NCBI GenBank assembly: GCA_024741835.1
Contig: JAENRP010000032.1
Span: 169,693 to 233,692, forward strand
Direction of reading: 5' to 3'
Length of the DNA: 64,000 nucleotides
Source of the DNA: Diplocarpon mali
Lineage: Eukaryota > Ascomycota > Leotiomycetes > Helotiales > Drepanopezizaceae
Part shown: one piece after another, positions 33,618-44,949 of the stretch
How the letters are laid out: each line of letters opens with the position of its first letter
Position numbering within the stretch: the stretch's first letter is position 1
Program-made: the position numbers and the translations under genes
The notes under the pieces: model-generated
Seen by the model: the letters and a program-made list of their open reading frames with translations, nothing else
Databases searched by the model: none
Told to the model about the DNA's origin: nothing

Positions 33618-34798
33618 TTTCATACAGAGTCAGAGATAGCGGAACCAACGAGTCAATCCATTTGCAATCCGTTCAGTCAATGCAACGTAAGCTCTCATCT
33701 CCTTTTATCCTTCCAACATCCCCGGAACGCAAAAAGAAAGAAGAGAAAGCTAATAATTGCATCTATAGTCTGACCTCGTCTCCCCTAGCGTAGCCCCTTT
33801 CTTCGGAGTCTTGCTATTCGAGCGAGCTTTAATCCCAGATATTAAGAACATATGGGTAGGGCTCGGATAGAGTGATGCTTTGAGGAGATTGCTTGCATGG
33901 GATGGGAGCTAATCATCGGTGCACAAGACGGTTAGATTAGCGAACGAGTGAATGAATGATTTGAAAGCTGGAGAAAACCCTCATTAGAATGCCGTTTACT
34001 TCTGAATGTTGAATAGAGAGAAGAAAATGCAGATAATGTTGTGAGCAAAGTCGAGAATATGAGCAGCAAATCGTATTAGGCTGGGGAAAAAACGAATGCC
34101 CGAATTCGTATTGCAAGGTCGTGACTGTCCAAGAGAGTATAAGATAATATATAGGAAATGATATTTAAATTTGATATTTTAATTTTAATACAATAAATGA
34201 TTCCAAAAGAACCTGGGAGACAGCCTCGGGTGCTCGTCCATGAAGCAACAAGCCGAAGGTTCTCTGCAAAGGAAAGGTCAGGATTCGACGTAGAATTAGA
34301 TCACTTAACTTCAAGAGTCAATAGCAATACTGAGAAAGACACAAGTACCTTGAGTTTCAAGATAACGCTTAGAAAGCAAACCGCACTTACTGTAGGCATA
34401 CCTTCCGAATAGCAAATACGTGACGAGAGAGACAACTGTGACCAAGCTATGCATTATCATCTACCCAGCCCAATATCAACCACAGCGTAGAGAAACACAA
34501 AGTAAAGACCATACAACTCCCCTCCCCTCTCTCCCCTCTCTACCCCCAACAAGCAAATGCAACGCAAAAAATACCAGCTATGCTAAAATACCAGCTACGC
34601 TATCCATATCGTGAGCCATGCGCCTGGCCAAATCAAAACCTGTCAAACGCCAGCAGATGACATTGCCAAGTCGATCGTGCATCCTATATCATCCCCTTAA
34701 TGCCAATTCCAATCCCCATTCCCATATAATACACCGTACTTATACACGGGAAGCCAGGACTAAAACCGATTCCATATTCAGCAAACACCCGTCCTGTT
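33618..34798. other. Intergenic region between two convergent genes
   Basis: These 1,181 bp hold the 3' flanks of the Myb/H1-like gene and the deubiquitinase gene. There are AT-rich patches near 34140-34200. I see no gene. Confidence 0.5.
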
Positions 34799-37721
34799 CT
34801 ACATCAAATGGCACTCACGAATCGGCAAATCCTTACTCTTCCCTTTGCTTTTCTCCTTTCCCTTATGCAGGCGATTGAGCCCGGTTTCTGATCTGTCGCT
34901 TGGCCCCTTGCTCTTTTCTCGCTTCTTATCTTTCTTGCCCCCCGGGCGGCCGAGGCCTGTGTGGAGGTGAAATTCTGTCAGCTGCTCTCGATGCTCATCG
35001 CTGGGACCGGAAGTGGTGGTGGAATTCCGAGGTTGTGGTTCGGGTGTCATGACTGTGTCAATGGTACTTGTTGACTCTCTAGATTCTTCAGGCTTATTGA
35101 GCTGCTCTTTACTCTTCATGAGATTCAGGCGTGAGAATGTTGCGCTGATTCTGTTCTCGATGCGTATCTCTCCCGATTGACTTGTGGGCCGGCTTTTATT
35201 GGCCCTGTATTTGTGAGCGACTCGCGAGATCCGCTGGCCGGCGGTCTCGGTGTTCTCTTCGCTAGGAGTTACTGGTGCGGAGGTACCCTGTATGCTACCT
35301 GTGCTCGCCGTACTGTTTTCCGTAAATGGTAAGCTGCCTCGCCGGAATCCAGATTGATCTTCTGGAAGATTGAGGCTGTGTCGTGAAGTGCCCGGACGCG
35401 AAGATTCTCCAGAAAAACGGATGCTCGGAGTCATTTCCTCTCTGGGACGGTCAAAGTAGCCTTGTTCTTTATTTAACGAAGTTGAAGATTGTATATTTAT
35501 GTCGAGGTTTGACTGATTCAATTGGAAAGCCGACTCATTATAAGACGGCGGTTCAGTCTCTGGAGGGGAGACACTATCGTAAGGTTGAATCTGGTAGAAC
35601 AAGAGGTAGGGCATCTCTCGCTGGAGAGAGTCCTCGATATCCACAGTATCGATGCGTGGAGCAGCAAGGTCGTCGCACCTGATCCATCGCTCCTCTGAAT
35701 AGCCAGGAGGGCGGTTAGCATTGCTCAGCTTTCGATTTGATCGCGAGTCTCCGTCAACAATCGGTGATGTGCCTCGAATGTAGGAAACGTAGTGTCCTGA
35801 AGAAGTCGTATTGCCGCGGTGACATACAAATGACTGCAGCGACAACTTGTACTCCCTTGCAAACTGGCTGCCATCTACTTCATCTCTTTCATCCTCAAGA
35901 AAATGGGGCAATCGGATATCCAAGGGAATATCGACAGGAGTATTGATTCGGTAGGGCTGGTTATTTTTGAAGCCATATCTCTTTAAGCAAATTCCAATGA
36001 TTGGCTTTGTACGCAAGTGAACTTCGACAGTAGCATTGTCATTCGGGCATCCATGCCAGGCTACAATACCAGTTAGTACAATGAGCTCAGCCGCAGTACA
36101 TAGACAGGCAAAAAATGTGAATGGATTGGGAACTGACGTATTACTAGCTTGAAGAACTGCCAAGCCCGCATTTGGACTTCGACTTCTGTCAGTTTCGAAG
36201 CCTTTGGTGGCGAGCTACCATCTTTCATGCTGATGCCGGAGTCGCTGTCAGTTTTGATCCGAGCAGTGATATTATGATCGGCGGAATTGGCGTCAGGCGG
36301 TAAATTTTTTATTTCCACTCCACTATCTTGGAAAATTTTACGCCGTAATAGGAGGCTCGAAGAACGATCAAGGCCACCTCTGGGACTCGATGGTGTGCTG
36401 TGTATTGGTGATGCAGGTACCGAGGTACCAAGATCTGAAACTTGAACAGAGATACCAGATTGGGCAGAAGGCTCTCCCTCGTCATGCGAAATGGTTGGCT
36501 TGAGGCATGAATCTCTGTCTGAAAGATCGACAGCTCGTCGTACGTCTATACGGCTGTACAAATAGTTTTCAAGGCAGTCTTCCAGGCGCACATTTGTTCT
36601 TCCTGGCGATAGCGTCTCAGGCACAGCGATATTGAGGAAATGTTCCTGAACTTTCTTGTGGTCATCGGTGTCACCTTCTTTACCGATATGGTACAGGTCA
36701 ACCTGGAATTCGAGTAACGGAAAGTCTAGAATGGTTGCCAGTTGTGTGAAGAATTCGGACACGTCCTGTTGCTCGAGGGAACTTGCATCAACCCAACCGC
36801 AATCAGATAGAGCTTGCTGCAGTTGCTCTGTCTACGCTCGGGTTAGTTTGTGCTTACCAAATCAATGCTTGGGGACGTACAATATCGGTCTGGATCAGGA
36901 GTCCGCGTCTAAGCATGTTGACATAAACACGCAAGATGATAGCGAGGCGACGCCTATGTTCATCGGGGAAGTCCGTGGATAGCACACTCTCATAAGTGTC
37001 CAGCCTCCCGAACATTGCAAACAATAAGGCGTCAATATAGCAAGTGACATATTCTCTGTTCACTGCTCCTCGCAAGTACACCTCCGGATTGTAAGGCTCA
37101 ATCTTCCCGTCGAGGGATTGCCGGATAATTATCAGCAGTTCCACTGCTTTCTCAACACTGCCTTTTGAATTGAGGCATCTTAGGGCAAAATTGATGCTGT
37201 CGTCTGACATATCCTTGCAATCCTCTTCCTTCAGCCGCTTCTTGACCGCAGAAACCTGGAGCAGCTATTCAGTATAGGTATGGTACGGGGTCAGGAACCG
37301 TACCTTCTCCTTGATTTCTTTCGCATTTTCCTTGTCAAGCTTCTTCTGGGTATAGTCGGGTCTGAACAGAGCGATGAGTCCTCCATCGCCAGAAAATATT
37401 CCAGACTGTAGGAAGGAACGAGATCGAAAGTTAGCAGGTGTTGCATGGATGTGCGAGGCTTGAATCGACGACTTGCTTTTGCCGTGTAGATTCGAAAACG
37501 CCTTGGAAAGAGAGGAGTAGGACGGGTTATGGCGGGTCTTTGCGCCAGCATGAGTAACAGGAAAGAGACACATCAAAAGAAAGGATTCTCGAAGACGCTA
37601 CCTTTCTGTCTGCGCTATTTCTATCCACGCTCTTCCTATCTGCGCTCTTGTCTGTGGATTTCTCTCGCCGATGGGAGATTCCATCCTTTTCCCGCCGGCT
37701 GATGAGCCGGTTTATGTTCAT
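34799..37721 (-). CDS. USP-family ubiquitin carboxyl-terminal hydrolase, 894 aa
   Basis: This is a cysteine protease that removes ubiquitin; its substrate is unknown. Exons are 37602-37721, 37304-37537, 36881-37255, 36138-36831 and 34799-36060 (2,685 nt). Introns are 48-77 nt. The N-terminus is charged, with SADRKSVDRNSADRK repeats. The catalytic Cys is residue 190 in VNREYVTCYIDALLFAMF. The usual GNTCYxNS is replaced, and the asparagine lies six residues before Cys rather than the usual five. LEQQDVSEFF is the conserved QQDAxEF-type helix. A disordered insert of about 150 residues precedes the second half. The catalytic His564 lies in SSGHYVSYIRG, and WIRCDDLAAPRI gives the third catalytic region. 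The C-terminal 300 residues are Ser/Thr-rich, with a basic KKDKKREKSKG tail. It is probably active because Cys, His and Asp are all present. It is divergent from uL5m. Confidence 0.85.
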
Positions 37722-38206
37722 ATTTATCGTGCCTACAGGATCTGGACTACGAGCGCGCTCCAGGTCCTTCTATTAACGCAATTTAATGGCCGCAGTCTTT
37801 CGTTTCCTCGAGAGTTTGCGTTGTTCTTCAGTTCCGTAGGGGGGCTGGTGGGGTCGTAGGACGGAAGTAGTGACGACACCCATTGCCTATCCTAATGTTC
37901 TAGTTGGCGTGAGGAAATCTGCGCAGAAGTCCTGTGAGGCCGAACGAAGCTCAAAATGCGATTTGAGGCGATATGAACTGGTTGAAGTTGTAGCTGTATT
38001 CAAAGACGTCTCGACAGATTGGCGTCGGTACGGCTGCACAGCAGCAGCAAAGTAAAGGTAGTGAAGACACCCCTGTCAGGACCCTGTCTCAAATGATATT
38101 CATCTTGTTGGGCCCACATTAACTTCCTGCCTGACCATTGGCTGCCTCACTTCAAGTCAGGCACAGACATAAATCCTATTCACCGCAGAACCACCAGATG
38201 ATTATA
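37722..38206. promoter_or_regulatory. Shared upstream region of the deubiquitinase and uL5m genes
   Basis: These 485 bp lie between divergent starts and must contain both promoters. I see no clear TATA box or known motif. Confidence 0.4.
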
Positions 38207-39412
38207 ATGGCTTCGAAAGAACTCTCGTCGGCTCTGCGGAGGCTGATTAGCAGAGATGTCCGATTCACAAACACGCCACTATCGAGGAATTCCCGCCGGT
38301 ATACCTCTACAGACGCAGCCCGGGTCAACGAGGATTTCCATGAGCTAGAATCTCATTCATCTTTCTTGTCGAATGAAACGCTGGACGAGAAAGTCAAGAG
38401 CTATGATCCGAAGAAAAGAGTTGCGGGCAGGAGGAGGGAGCTGCCACCCAGTCGGTTCGTTGGCAGTATCTCTCATAAAGATATTGGTATTGACATTCAT
38501 CTAGCTACCAATTCAGACCTCCAAGATATTATCGGGGGCCACTGCATCCCCACCAGCCACCCCCAAAATCCGATCCTTCATCCCGAGAGTTCGTCCCTGG
38601 CCCCTTCTACTATACGCGCCTGGAGCAGACATACCAAGCCATGATCGCCCCCGATCTCATGACTCTAGGCTACGTGCACCAGCCGCCCGGAACCGTGAAA
38701 GTGCCCAAAGCCGACCGTCTGCGCACCTGGGACGACAGCTCCCCCTACCACAAAGGCCGACCAAAGCGTGGGCCGCGAGGACCAGGCGACCAGTTGAGAC
38801 TAGTCGAGAAGGATATCAATTGGCGTACCATTCCTAAGATTGACGAGGTGACGGTGCATACCATGGTTAAGGGCGCAATTGACGACTCCTCGCATCTACA
38901 TGTTGCGGGCATAATGTTACAAAGTATCACTGGGATAAAGCCAAAGGTGCACAGAGCCAGGCGCAGCGTGAGCCAGTTTGGGATTCGTGCCGATATGGCG
39001 GTTTCCTTGACTTGTACCATGCGCGGAGAGCAGGCTTATGAGTTCGTGGATAAGTGTGTCAACTTGGTGTTTCCTAGGATCAAAGACTGGCCAGGCGTCA
39101 ACGGTAAGAGGTCTCAATGATTGGCGAGATATGATGCTAACCCGAGCAGGATCGGCCGGTGATAATAGTGGGAATATTACTTGGGGTTTCAGTAGAGATG
39201 GAGCTATTATGTTCCCTGAAGTGGAGGTCAACTACGATGTAAGGCTCTCCAAATGTTTGCGAGGTACAGTACTGACAGCACTTTAGATGTACCCGCCAAA
39301 GTTGATCCCTGGATTCCATGTTACTGTCAAGACTACGGCTACTTCAGACAGACATGCGAGATTACTTCTCAGTGCTATGGGTATTCCATTTCATGGAGAG
39401 TTTGTAGATTAG
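38207..39412 (+). CDS. MRPL7: Mitochondrial large-subunit ribosomal protein uL5m (Mrpl7), 353 aa
   Basis: This is the mitoribosomal uL5 protein of the central protuberance. Exons are 38207-38454, 38505-39103, 39150-39238 and 39287-39412 (1,062 nt). Introns 2 and 3 are standard (GTAAGA/CAG and GTAAGG/TAG). Intron 1 (38455-38504, 50 nt) is needed to restore frame and seems to use GTTCGT/TAG. It gives the join PPSR-YQFRPPRYYRGPLHP, which reads as a continuous family-like sequence. The N-terminus is rich in Arg and Ser, as in a mitochondrial presequence (SSALRRLISRDVRF). The uL5 core includes VHTMVKGAIDDSSHL, LQSITGIKP and the C-terminal IPGFHVTVKTTA. An in-frame ATG nine bases upstream (38198) is an equally possible start. 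Confidence 0.88.
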
Positions 39413-40182
39413 ACAACCGAGAGAAGGAGAGGGTGACGATATGTGTACGCCATGTATAATAGCCTTGATCAATACTTGCTCAAGCCAAGCTCATATCTCC
39501 GTTTGAGTCCATATGAAGCTCTAGTAGTACATTGGAAACACCTTAATTTATAGGAAAGATCCAGGCATCACCCGAGAGCAGAATGCGAAATGACCACTTC
39601 CAATGAACACTGAACGACATCTATGTCTGTACTTGATCCATTGAGTTAGAGATCCATGATACCTGGGTTGATCAGGGTCAAGGGCGGTCTGGTTTGTGCT
39701 CTGGTTTATCACGTTTTTGCGGCAGCAGCTGTATCGCATGGAGTGCATCGCATGACTTACATTTAATTCCTTCTCTGAAGCTCCTAGACATCTGAATAGA
39801 GTATGTATTTTCAAATAAGACATACACTTGCTGGCATGTGAAATTCGTGAGGCCTAACACGACAACACTGAGACGCCTCGGTGGAGCTGCGAGGACCTGG
39901 TGCCGAGCAACTGACGCATAACTACATTCACGGCACGAAGCCTATGATTTAAAATGCCGCCTCTACCCCACTAAGGCAGTACGAGATCAGTGAACCTCTT
40001 TACTGCAGCCTTTCGACCCGTTCGTATCGGGTATTCCGTGCCTGGTATCCGCCATGGCCCAACCCCTAGCCCCAGGGACTCTTCGACCGGCCCCAAATCC
40101 ATTAATTCCACCGAAAACTCCAAGCGCCAGCAATGCATCAACCCCTTCCATGACGCCTCAATCCCATGTCTCTATGTCAATC
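39413..40182. other. Intergenic region between convergent uL5m and FES1
   Basis: These 770 bp are shared 3' flanking DNA. I see no gene. Confidence 0.5.
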
Positions 40183-40809
40183 CTAAGTCTCCACCTTTTT
40201 GGCATCTTCCCTCAAGCCCGTAAAAACCACGTCGCAGGCATCCATATCCCCGGCATCTACCTTCTCGCCACCAAGCTCCTTCACTAGCACATCCATGCTC
40301 GGCTGGTAGTTTCTACAAGCAGAGCTCAGCGCATAAACTGCCTTCCTCCTCACGGCCTCGCTCTCTTGCTTTCCCGTTGCCAACGCCACTAACGGAGCAA
40401 TGCCTCCCTCCTTTAGCAGCTGATCCTGGCTAGTCTCGTTATTCTGCACCGCTGTTCCCACGCACCACGCCGCCATCTTACGAATCTCGCTTTCGGGGTG
40501 CGAGAGGCACGAGAGCAAAGGTGTCCAGAGAGCTAGGGGAGAGAGATTGTTGGCGTTGTCGAGGTTTTCAATAAGTTGCTCGAAGTTGTCGAAAGCGACT
40601 AGCTTATCATCCAAGGTGATTGAAGGGTCTGAAGACAGAATCGCAGTCATGGACAGCTTCATGAGGTCCGCGTCGCTAGGGCCGCCGAAGAGCGCGGACA
40701 TGGCTTCGGGGCTTATGGTTGATGTTGGCGCTGGGGCGGAAGGGTCCGAGGCGCTGGCAGAGGAGTTTTCGACGCTCCATTTCAAAAGGGTGGACATGTT
40801 TGGATCCAT
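40183..40809 (-). CDS. FES1: Hsp70 nucleotide exchange factor Fes1, 208 aa
   Basis: Fes1 is an armadillo-type exchange factor for cytosolic Hsp70 (HspBP1 family) that helps clear misfolded proteins. It is a single exon. The N-terminal Fes1 segment starts [16 protein letters not shown], the conserved helix of the family, followed by a Ser/Ala/Pro-rich linker and [18 protein letters not shown]. The armadillo part contains [36 protein letters not shown] and the [18 protein letters not shown] repeat. The length agrees with the family (about 200-290 aa). The C-terminus carries acidic and basic residues. Confidence 0.95.
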   Translation of the reverse strand: MDPNMSTLLKWSVENSSASASDPSAPAPTSTISPEAMSALFGGPSDADLMKLSMTAILSSDPSITLDDKLVAFDNFEQLIENLDNANNLSPLALWTPLLSCLSHPESEIRKMAAWCVGTAVQNNETSQDQLLKEGGIAPLVALATGKQESEAVRRKAVYALSSACRNYQPSMDVLVKELGGEKVDAGDMDACDVVFTGLREDAKKVET

Positions 40810-41360
40810 GGCTGTAGCGGTGCTTGTTATGATATCTTATGCAGAAGGATTGTGATTGCTGGATGTGGTAGTTTTGCTTAGTTGGTTTGTTTGGGGGCAA
40901 TTGAGGCCGGATAATGATTAATTTGCGCTTATGAGAGAGAAACGTTGAAGTATCTCGTGGATAGGTTGAGGCGGTTCGAGTCACATTGGACTTGCCTAAG
41001 TACAATTCGAATTCCTTCGAAATGCTTCCAGTTGCAAATTCAGGACGGAGCGGGTCAACATTCTCCCGGCGGCCGCTGACGTTCAGGCTCAACTGTTCAA
41101 GACCACCTCTCTGAAGAAGTTAAAGAGGGACAGGAACATCGATCAGGATGAAACCTACGATCCGTGTCTAGCAACCATTAACAGCTACACCAGTCTCCGA
41201 AAAGTGCTTTATCACGTGACAACGGACGATTGAGATCTCAACCATGGTTCACATAAGCCACAGATTTTGAGGGCGTAAATGATCCGCAATAATATGTATG
41301 GTGGCGCTTCAGGTTGCAGGGGGGGCATGATACTCGTGGACCATTTGTCGGCGGCTCAAG
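40810..41360. promoter_or_regulatory. FES1 upstream region with a TCACGTGA palindrome
   Basis: These 551 bp lie between the FES1 start and the end of the next minus-strand gene. One TCACGTGA palindrome is at 41212-41219, and a second lies just outside at 41361-41368. Several TTC/GAA words cluster near 41007-41030, but their spacing does not fit a standard heat-shock element. Confidence 0.4.
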
Positions 41361-41981
41361 TCACGTGACACAATCTACCCCACCAACAACTGCCCCGCCA
41401 TAACGGCCGCGCGAGTTGCTAGACGAGGCGCCGTAGACGTAACTGTCGGCGATCGATCGTTCTTGGAGCCGATCCCAAGCCCATAACCGCGGTGGCTGGA
41501 TTGGAGTATTTTCCACTTGCCTCCTCCAACTACGCAAGCCAGCGATATCAGGAGCAAGAGACGCGAAGTGCCTGCTTGGTGGCGTGAGTAAATACAGTCC
41601 CTGCCTAGGTCTCTTAGGTATCTTCGATGGCGGCGGCAGAGGTGTGTTGACGCGCGTTGACGCGCGTTTGACTGCGCGACCGAACACAACATCGGGATTG
41701 TTCTGAAGTTGCCCTGGCGGCATCTGAATCGGAGCGTTGGCTACCGAAGAGTCGGCGCAGTAGGTTTCGCTTGTCAAGGGCACCTCAGAGCTCCCCTCGA
41801 GCGTCGTGTCGAGGTAACTTGCGGTGTACGAGCAGTTGGATGATCCGAGCTGGGCAGGTTGGACTTGACGAGAAGAGACGATGTTGCTCTCCTGATCTCC
41901 GCCGCGTCGTCCATGGGGAAACAGGCAGGATAGAAATGTGAAGACCGAATTCCGTGCTTTGCTACCAATGGGCGCGTTCAT
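41361..41981 (-). CDS. Hypothetical protein, 206 aa, conserved-looking C-terminal half
   Basis: This is a single open frame starting at the ATG at 41981; the open reading extends four codons upstream without another ATG. I do not recognise a named family. The first half is Ser/Thr-rich and probably disordered. The second half has structured-looking blocks: PPPSKIPKRPRQGLYLLTPP, then LAPDIAGLRSWRRQVENTP and PRLWAWDRL. The combination of an LxSWRRQ-type helix and a WAWDRL motif resembles uncharacterised fungal proteins, from memory only. It has no signal peptide or membrane segment. The stop codon overlaps a TCACGTGA palindrome at 41361-41368. It is divergent from actin, with 457 bp between starts. 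Confidence 0.5.
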   Translation of the reverse strand: MNAPIGSKARNSVFTFLSCLFPHGRRGGDQESNIVSSRQVQPAQLGSSNCSYTASYLDTTLEGSSEVPLTSETYCADSSVANAPIQMPPGQLQNNPDVVFGRAVKRASTRVNTPLPPPSKIPKRPRQGLYLLTPPSRHFASLAPDIAGLRSWRRQVENTPIQPPRLWAWDRLQERSIADSYVYGASSSNSRGRYGGAVVGGVDCVT

Positions 41982-42438
41982 TGGCAACTGCAAAAGGCAC
42001 TGCCACTGCCATTACCACTGCCACCCACGTATACTGAGGGTACCGAAGGGTAAGGTAAGGAAGTTCCAGGTTCGCCATTTCGGGCCGCTGCTATAACTCG
42101 TACCCCTCGATCTCGGCCTCAACCGCGGGGAATGCAGATCCGTGAGTCCCGCGGTTCCACTTAAAGCGGCACTATCTTTCAACCAATCGACCCTCAACAA
42201 CGCAGTTGCGGCCCACACAACCTCACAATTGATATCCACCGTCTCTACCCTCCTCGATCAACTTTGCCTCCCATCCGTCAAGAACTTACATCTCCTCCAT
42301 TCCCCCCCCCCGACCACGATCATCGCCTCGTTGTCTTCCATCTCCACCCCGATCCTCTCGACTTCATCGTCGTGAGAAGTACACACCGCTTTCTTCTACC
42401 AAATTCTCTTATTTGACGCTCGGTTGTAATCAGCAGCC
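41982..42438. promoter_or_regulatory. Actin promoter region, shared with the divergent hypothetical gene
   Basis: These 457 bp include a long pyrimidine-rich stretch (about 42236-42370) with a run of C at 42301-42310, typical of strongly expressed fungal genes. No clear TATA box is visible near the actin start. Confidence 0.5.
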
Positions 42439-44036
42439 ATGGAGGGTAAGCAGACCTCCTTTCTCCAATCCCATCGATATGATATGGCCTACCAGCGCGC
42501 AAGCTGGCTCTACCATGTAGCTGTAGCTAACACTGCTTGCCATGTACAGAAGAAGTCGCAGCCCTCGTCATTGACAATGGGTAAGCTCGTATCCCTTCAG
42601 CGGCCCAGCTTTGAGAAGCTACTGTTGACCCCTCTTCGTCGATCCTCCGAGACTGATAGAATCGGTATTCGACTACAACGTACGATTGAGATTTGGAGCT
42701 GACGGCTTGTATAGTTCAGGAATGTGCAAGGCCGGTTTCGCCGGTGATGATGCTCCTCGAGCCGTATTCCGTAAGTCCTCACCCCCTGCTACAACTATGG
42801 CCTGTCGCAACCCATAAAGCTCCACGCATCTACAAGTCACTGGTCTTGAGGCCACTCATGGCTAACGTCATCTTTAGCATCTATTGTCGGTCGTCCTCGC
42901 CACCATGGGTAAGGCCTCCTGACCCCGCTATTTCCCCTCTGCTGGGGTACATGAATTTGCAACTGATAGAGGATTGTAGCATCATGATTGGTATGGGTCA
43001 AAAGGACTCGTACGTCGGTGACGAGGCACAGTCCAAGCGTGGTATTCTCACCCTGAGATATCCCATTGAGCACGGTGTCGTCACCAACTGGGATGACATG
43101 GAGAAGATTTGGCATCACACTTTCTACAATGAGCTGCGTGTAGCCCCTGAGGAGCACCCAGTTCTCTTGACCGAAGCCCCAATCAACCCGAAGTCGAACA
43201 GAGAGAAGATGACCCAGATCGTCTTCGAGACTTTCAACGCCCCCGCCTTCTATGTCTCTATCCAGGCAGTTCTCTCCCTCTACGCTTCCGGCCGTACCAC
43301 TGGTATCGTTCTCGATTCCGGTGACGGAGTCACCCACGTTGTTCCCATCTACGAAGGTTTCTCTCTTCCCCACGCCATTGCTCGGGTTGATATGGCTGGT
43401 CGTGATCTGACCGATTACCTCATGAAAATCTTGGCTGAGCGTGGTTACACTTTCTCCACCACTGCCGAACGAGAAATCGTCCGTGACATCAAGGAGAAGC
43501 TCTGCTACGTCGCTCTTGACTTCGAGCAAGAAATTCAGACTGCCAGCCAGTCCTCCAGCTTGGAGAAGTCGTACGAACTTCCTGACGGACAAGTTATCAC
43601 CATTGGTAACGAGCGTTTCCGTGCTCCCGAGGCGCTCTTCCAGCCATCTGTCCTGGGTCTTGAGTCCGGTGGTATCCACGTCACTACCTTCAACTCCATC
43701 ATGAAGTGTGATGTTGATGTGCGTAAGGATTTGTATGGTAACATCGTCATGGTAAGTTCTAGGATCTGCAAACGAGATTCTTCATGTCTGCTCACATTCT
43801 CCCAGTCTGGTGGAACCACGATGTACCCTGGTATCTCCGACCGTATGCAAAAGGAAATCACTGCGCTTGCGCCGTCATCCATGAAGGTCAAGATCATTGC
43901 GCCGCCCGAGCGAAAGTACTCCGTCTGGATCGGTGGTTCCATTCTCGCTTCCCTCTCTACCTTCCAGCAAATGTGGATCTCGAAGCAAGAGTACGACGAG
44001 AGTGGACCTTCCATCGTACACCGCAAGTGCTTTTAA
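42439..44036 (+). CDS. ACT1: Actin, 375 aa (6 exons)
   Basis: This is the cytoskeletal ATPase that builds patches, cables and the contractile ring. Exons are 42439-42445 (7 nt), 42550-42580, 42715-42770, 42878-42908, 42980-43751 and 43806-44036, total 1,128 nt, which gives exactly the 375 residues of conventional actin. Five introns with GTAAGN donors lie mostly in the 5' part, the usual layout in filamentous ascomycetes. The start [18 protein letters not shown], the phosphate loops ([13 protein letters not shown] and [11 protein letters not shown]) and the C-terminal [11 protein letters not shown] are intact. There is no sign of a second copy or frameshift. High conservation makes the splice model secure. 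Confidence 0.99.
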
Positions 44037-44949
44037 GGTAGGCTTCTAATCCCACTCTCAGTGACAGCACATCTGACCCACATAAAGCGTTCTGCAGGCC
44101 ATTCGTGCGTACATCGCAAACTTCACGAATATGATCAAGACAGGCACCCGTTCCCCATCATATTTTGCTGTCATCCAACGTGTTTACATTCTGAAAAGTT
44201 CTGGTAGCGGTTGAGCGATTGGGCGGGTGGGGGATCTGGCTTGATCTGAACAGGCTGTTTTGCTGGGGGGATTGGTCAACACGTTGTTGTCGTTTGTCGA
44301 TCAGTTAAGCGGTTTTCAATCATACCAGCCTTTTTCCACCACTGCGTTCGTTGCCTTGGCACATTATCCTGCCTCACTTTTTGGGCTGCAGCATCCTTCT
44401 CGTCACCCTTGGCCGAACATACTTATCTCGAAAATAGATGAGAAAGGTCTGCTTCTGAACTGCTCGTGATAATTCTCTGGTATCTTCTAGGAAGTGTGGT
44501 TCAATAGCCAAGCAGAAACGGTATTATAGGCCTGTGTCGTAAGTGCCTGGTATATATGCGCAATTCGGCTGTGAAAGAAGATTCCTGCCTACTTGTGATT
44601 ATTGATTGGAGACACTCACAGCTTGAGTCGCGATATTTCGAACTCCATGAAGCGGTGCCTAGCAAAGTAAAGTCAATTTCCTGCTACTTGGGGGGCTGGG
44701 GTTACGATGTTGGTTGCGATGCGTCGTTCTCAGGTTTGTGCTAAGCTGTCGGGGTAAAGCAGGCGAAAAATCAAGGAACAGCGGTAAAGGAGAGCTCGAG
44801 ACACTTTGTTTCGGGTGCTACATGGAACATTCGCACCCCAACACACCGGGCTGAAGGAGAAAGAGGGCCTTCTTTTCTCCGCATAGTAGTTCATCTTCAG
44901 AACATCTACCTATTCGTAACCCGTTCTTCCAGTAAAAGTCACGGTCAGG
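44037..44949. other. Downstream flank of actin
   Basis: About 0.9 kb with a 3' untranslated character after the actin stop. I see no gene. Confidence 0.5.

Noticed and set aside
40970..41000. GGTTCGAGTC word resembling a tRNA T-loop
   Set aside because: No matching stems or anticodon arm are present. No tRNA or rRNA gene was recognised anywhere in the window.
42837..43679. 280-aa minus-strand frame
   Set aside because: It is antisense to the highly conserved actin exon, so it is a shadow.
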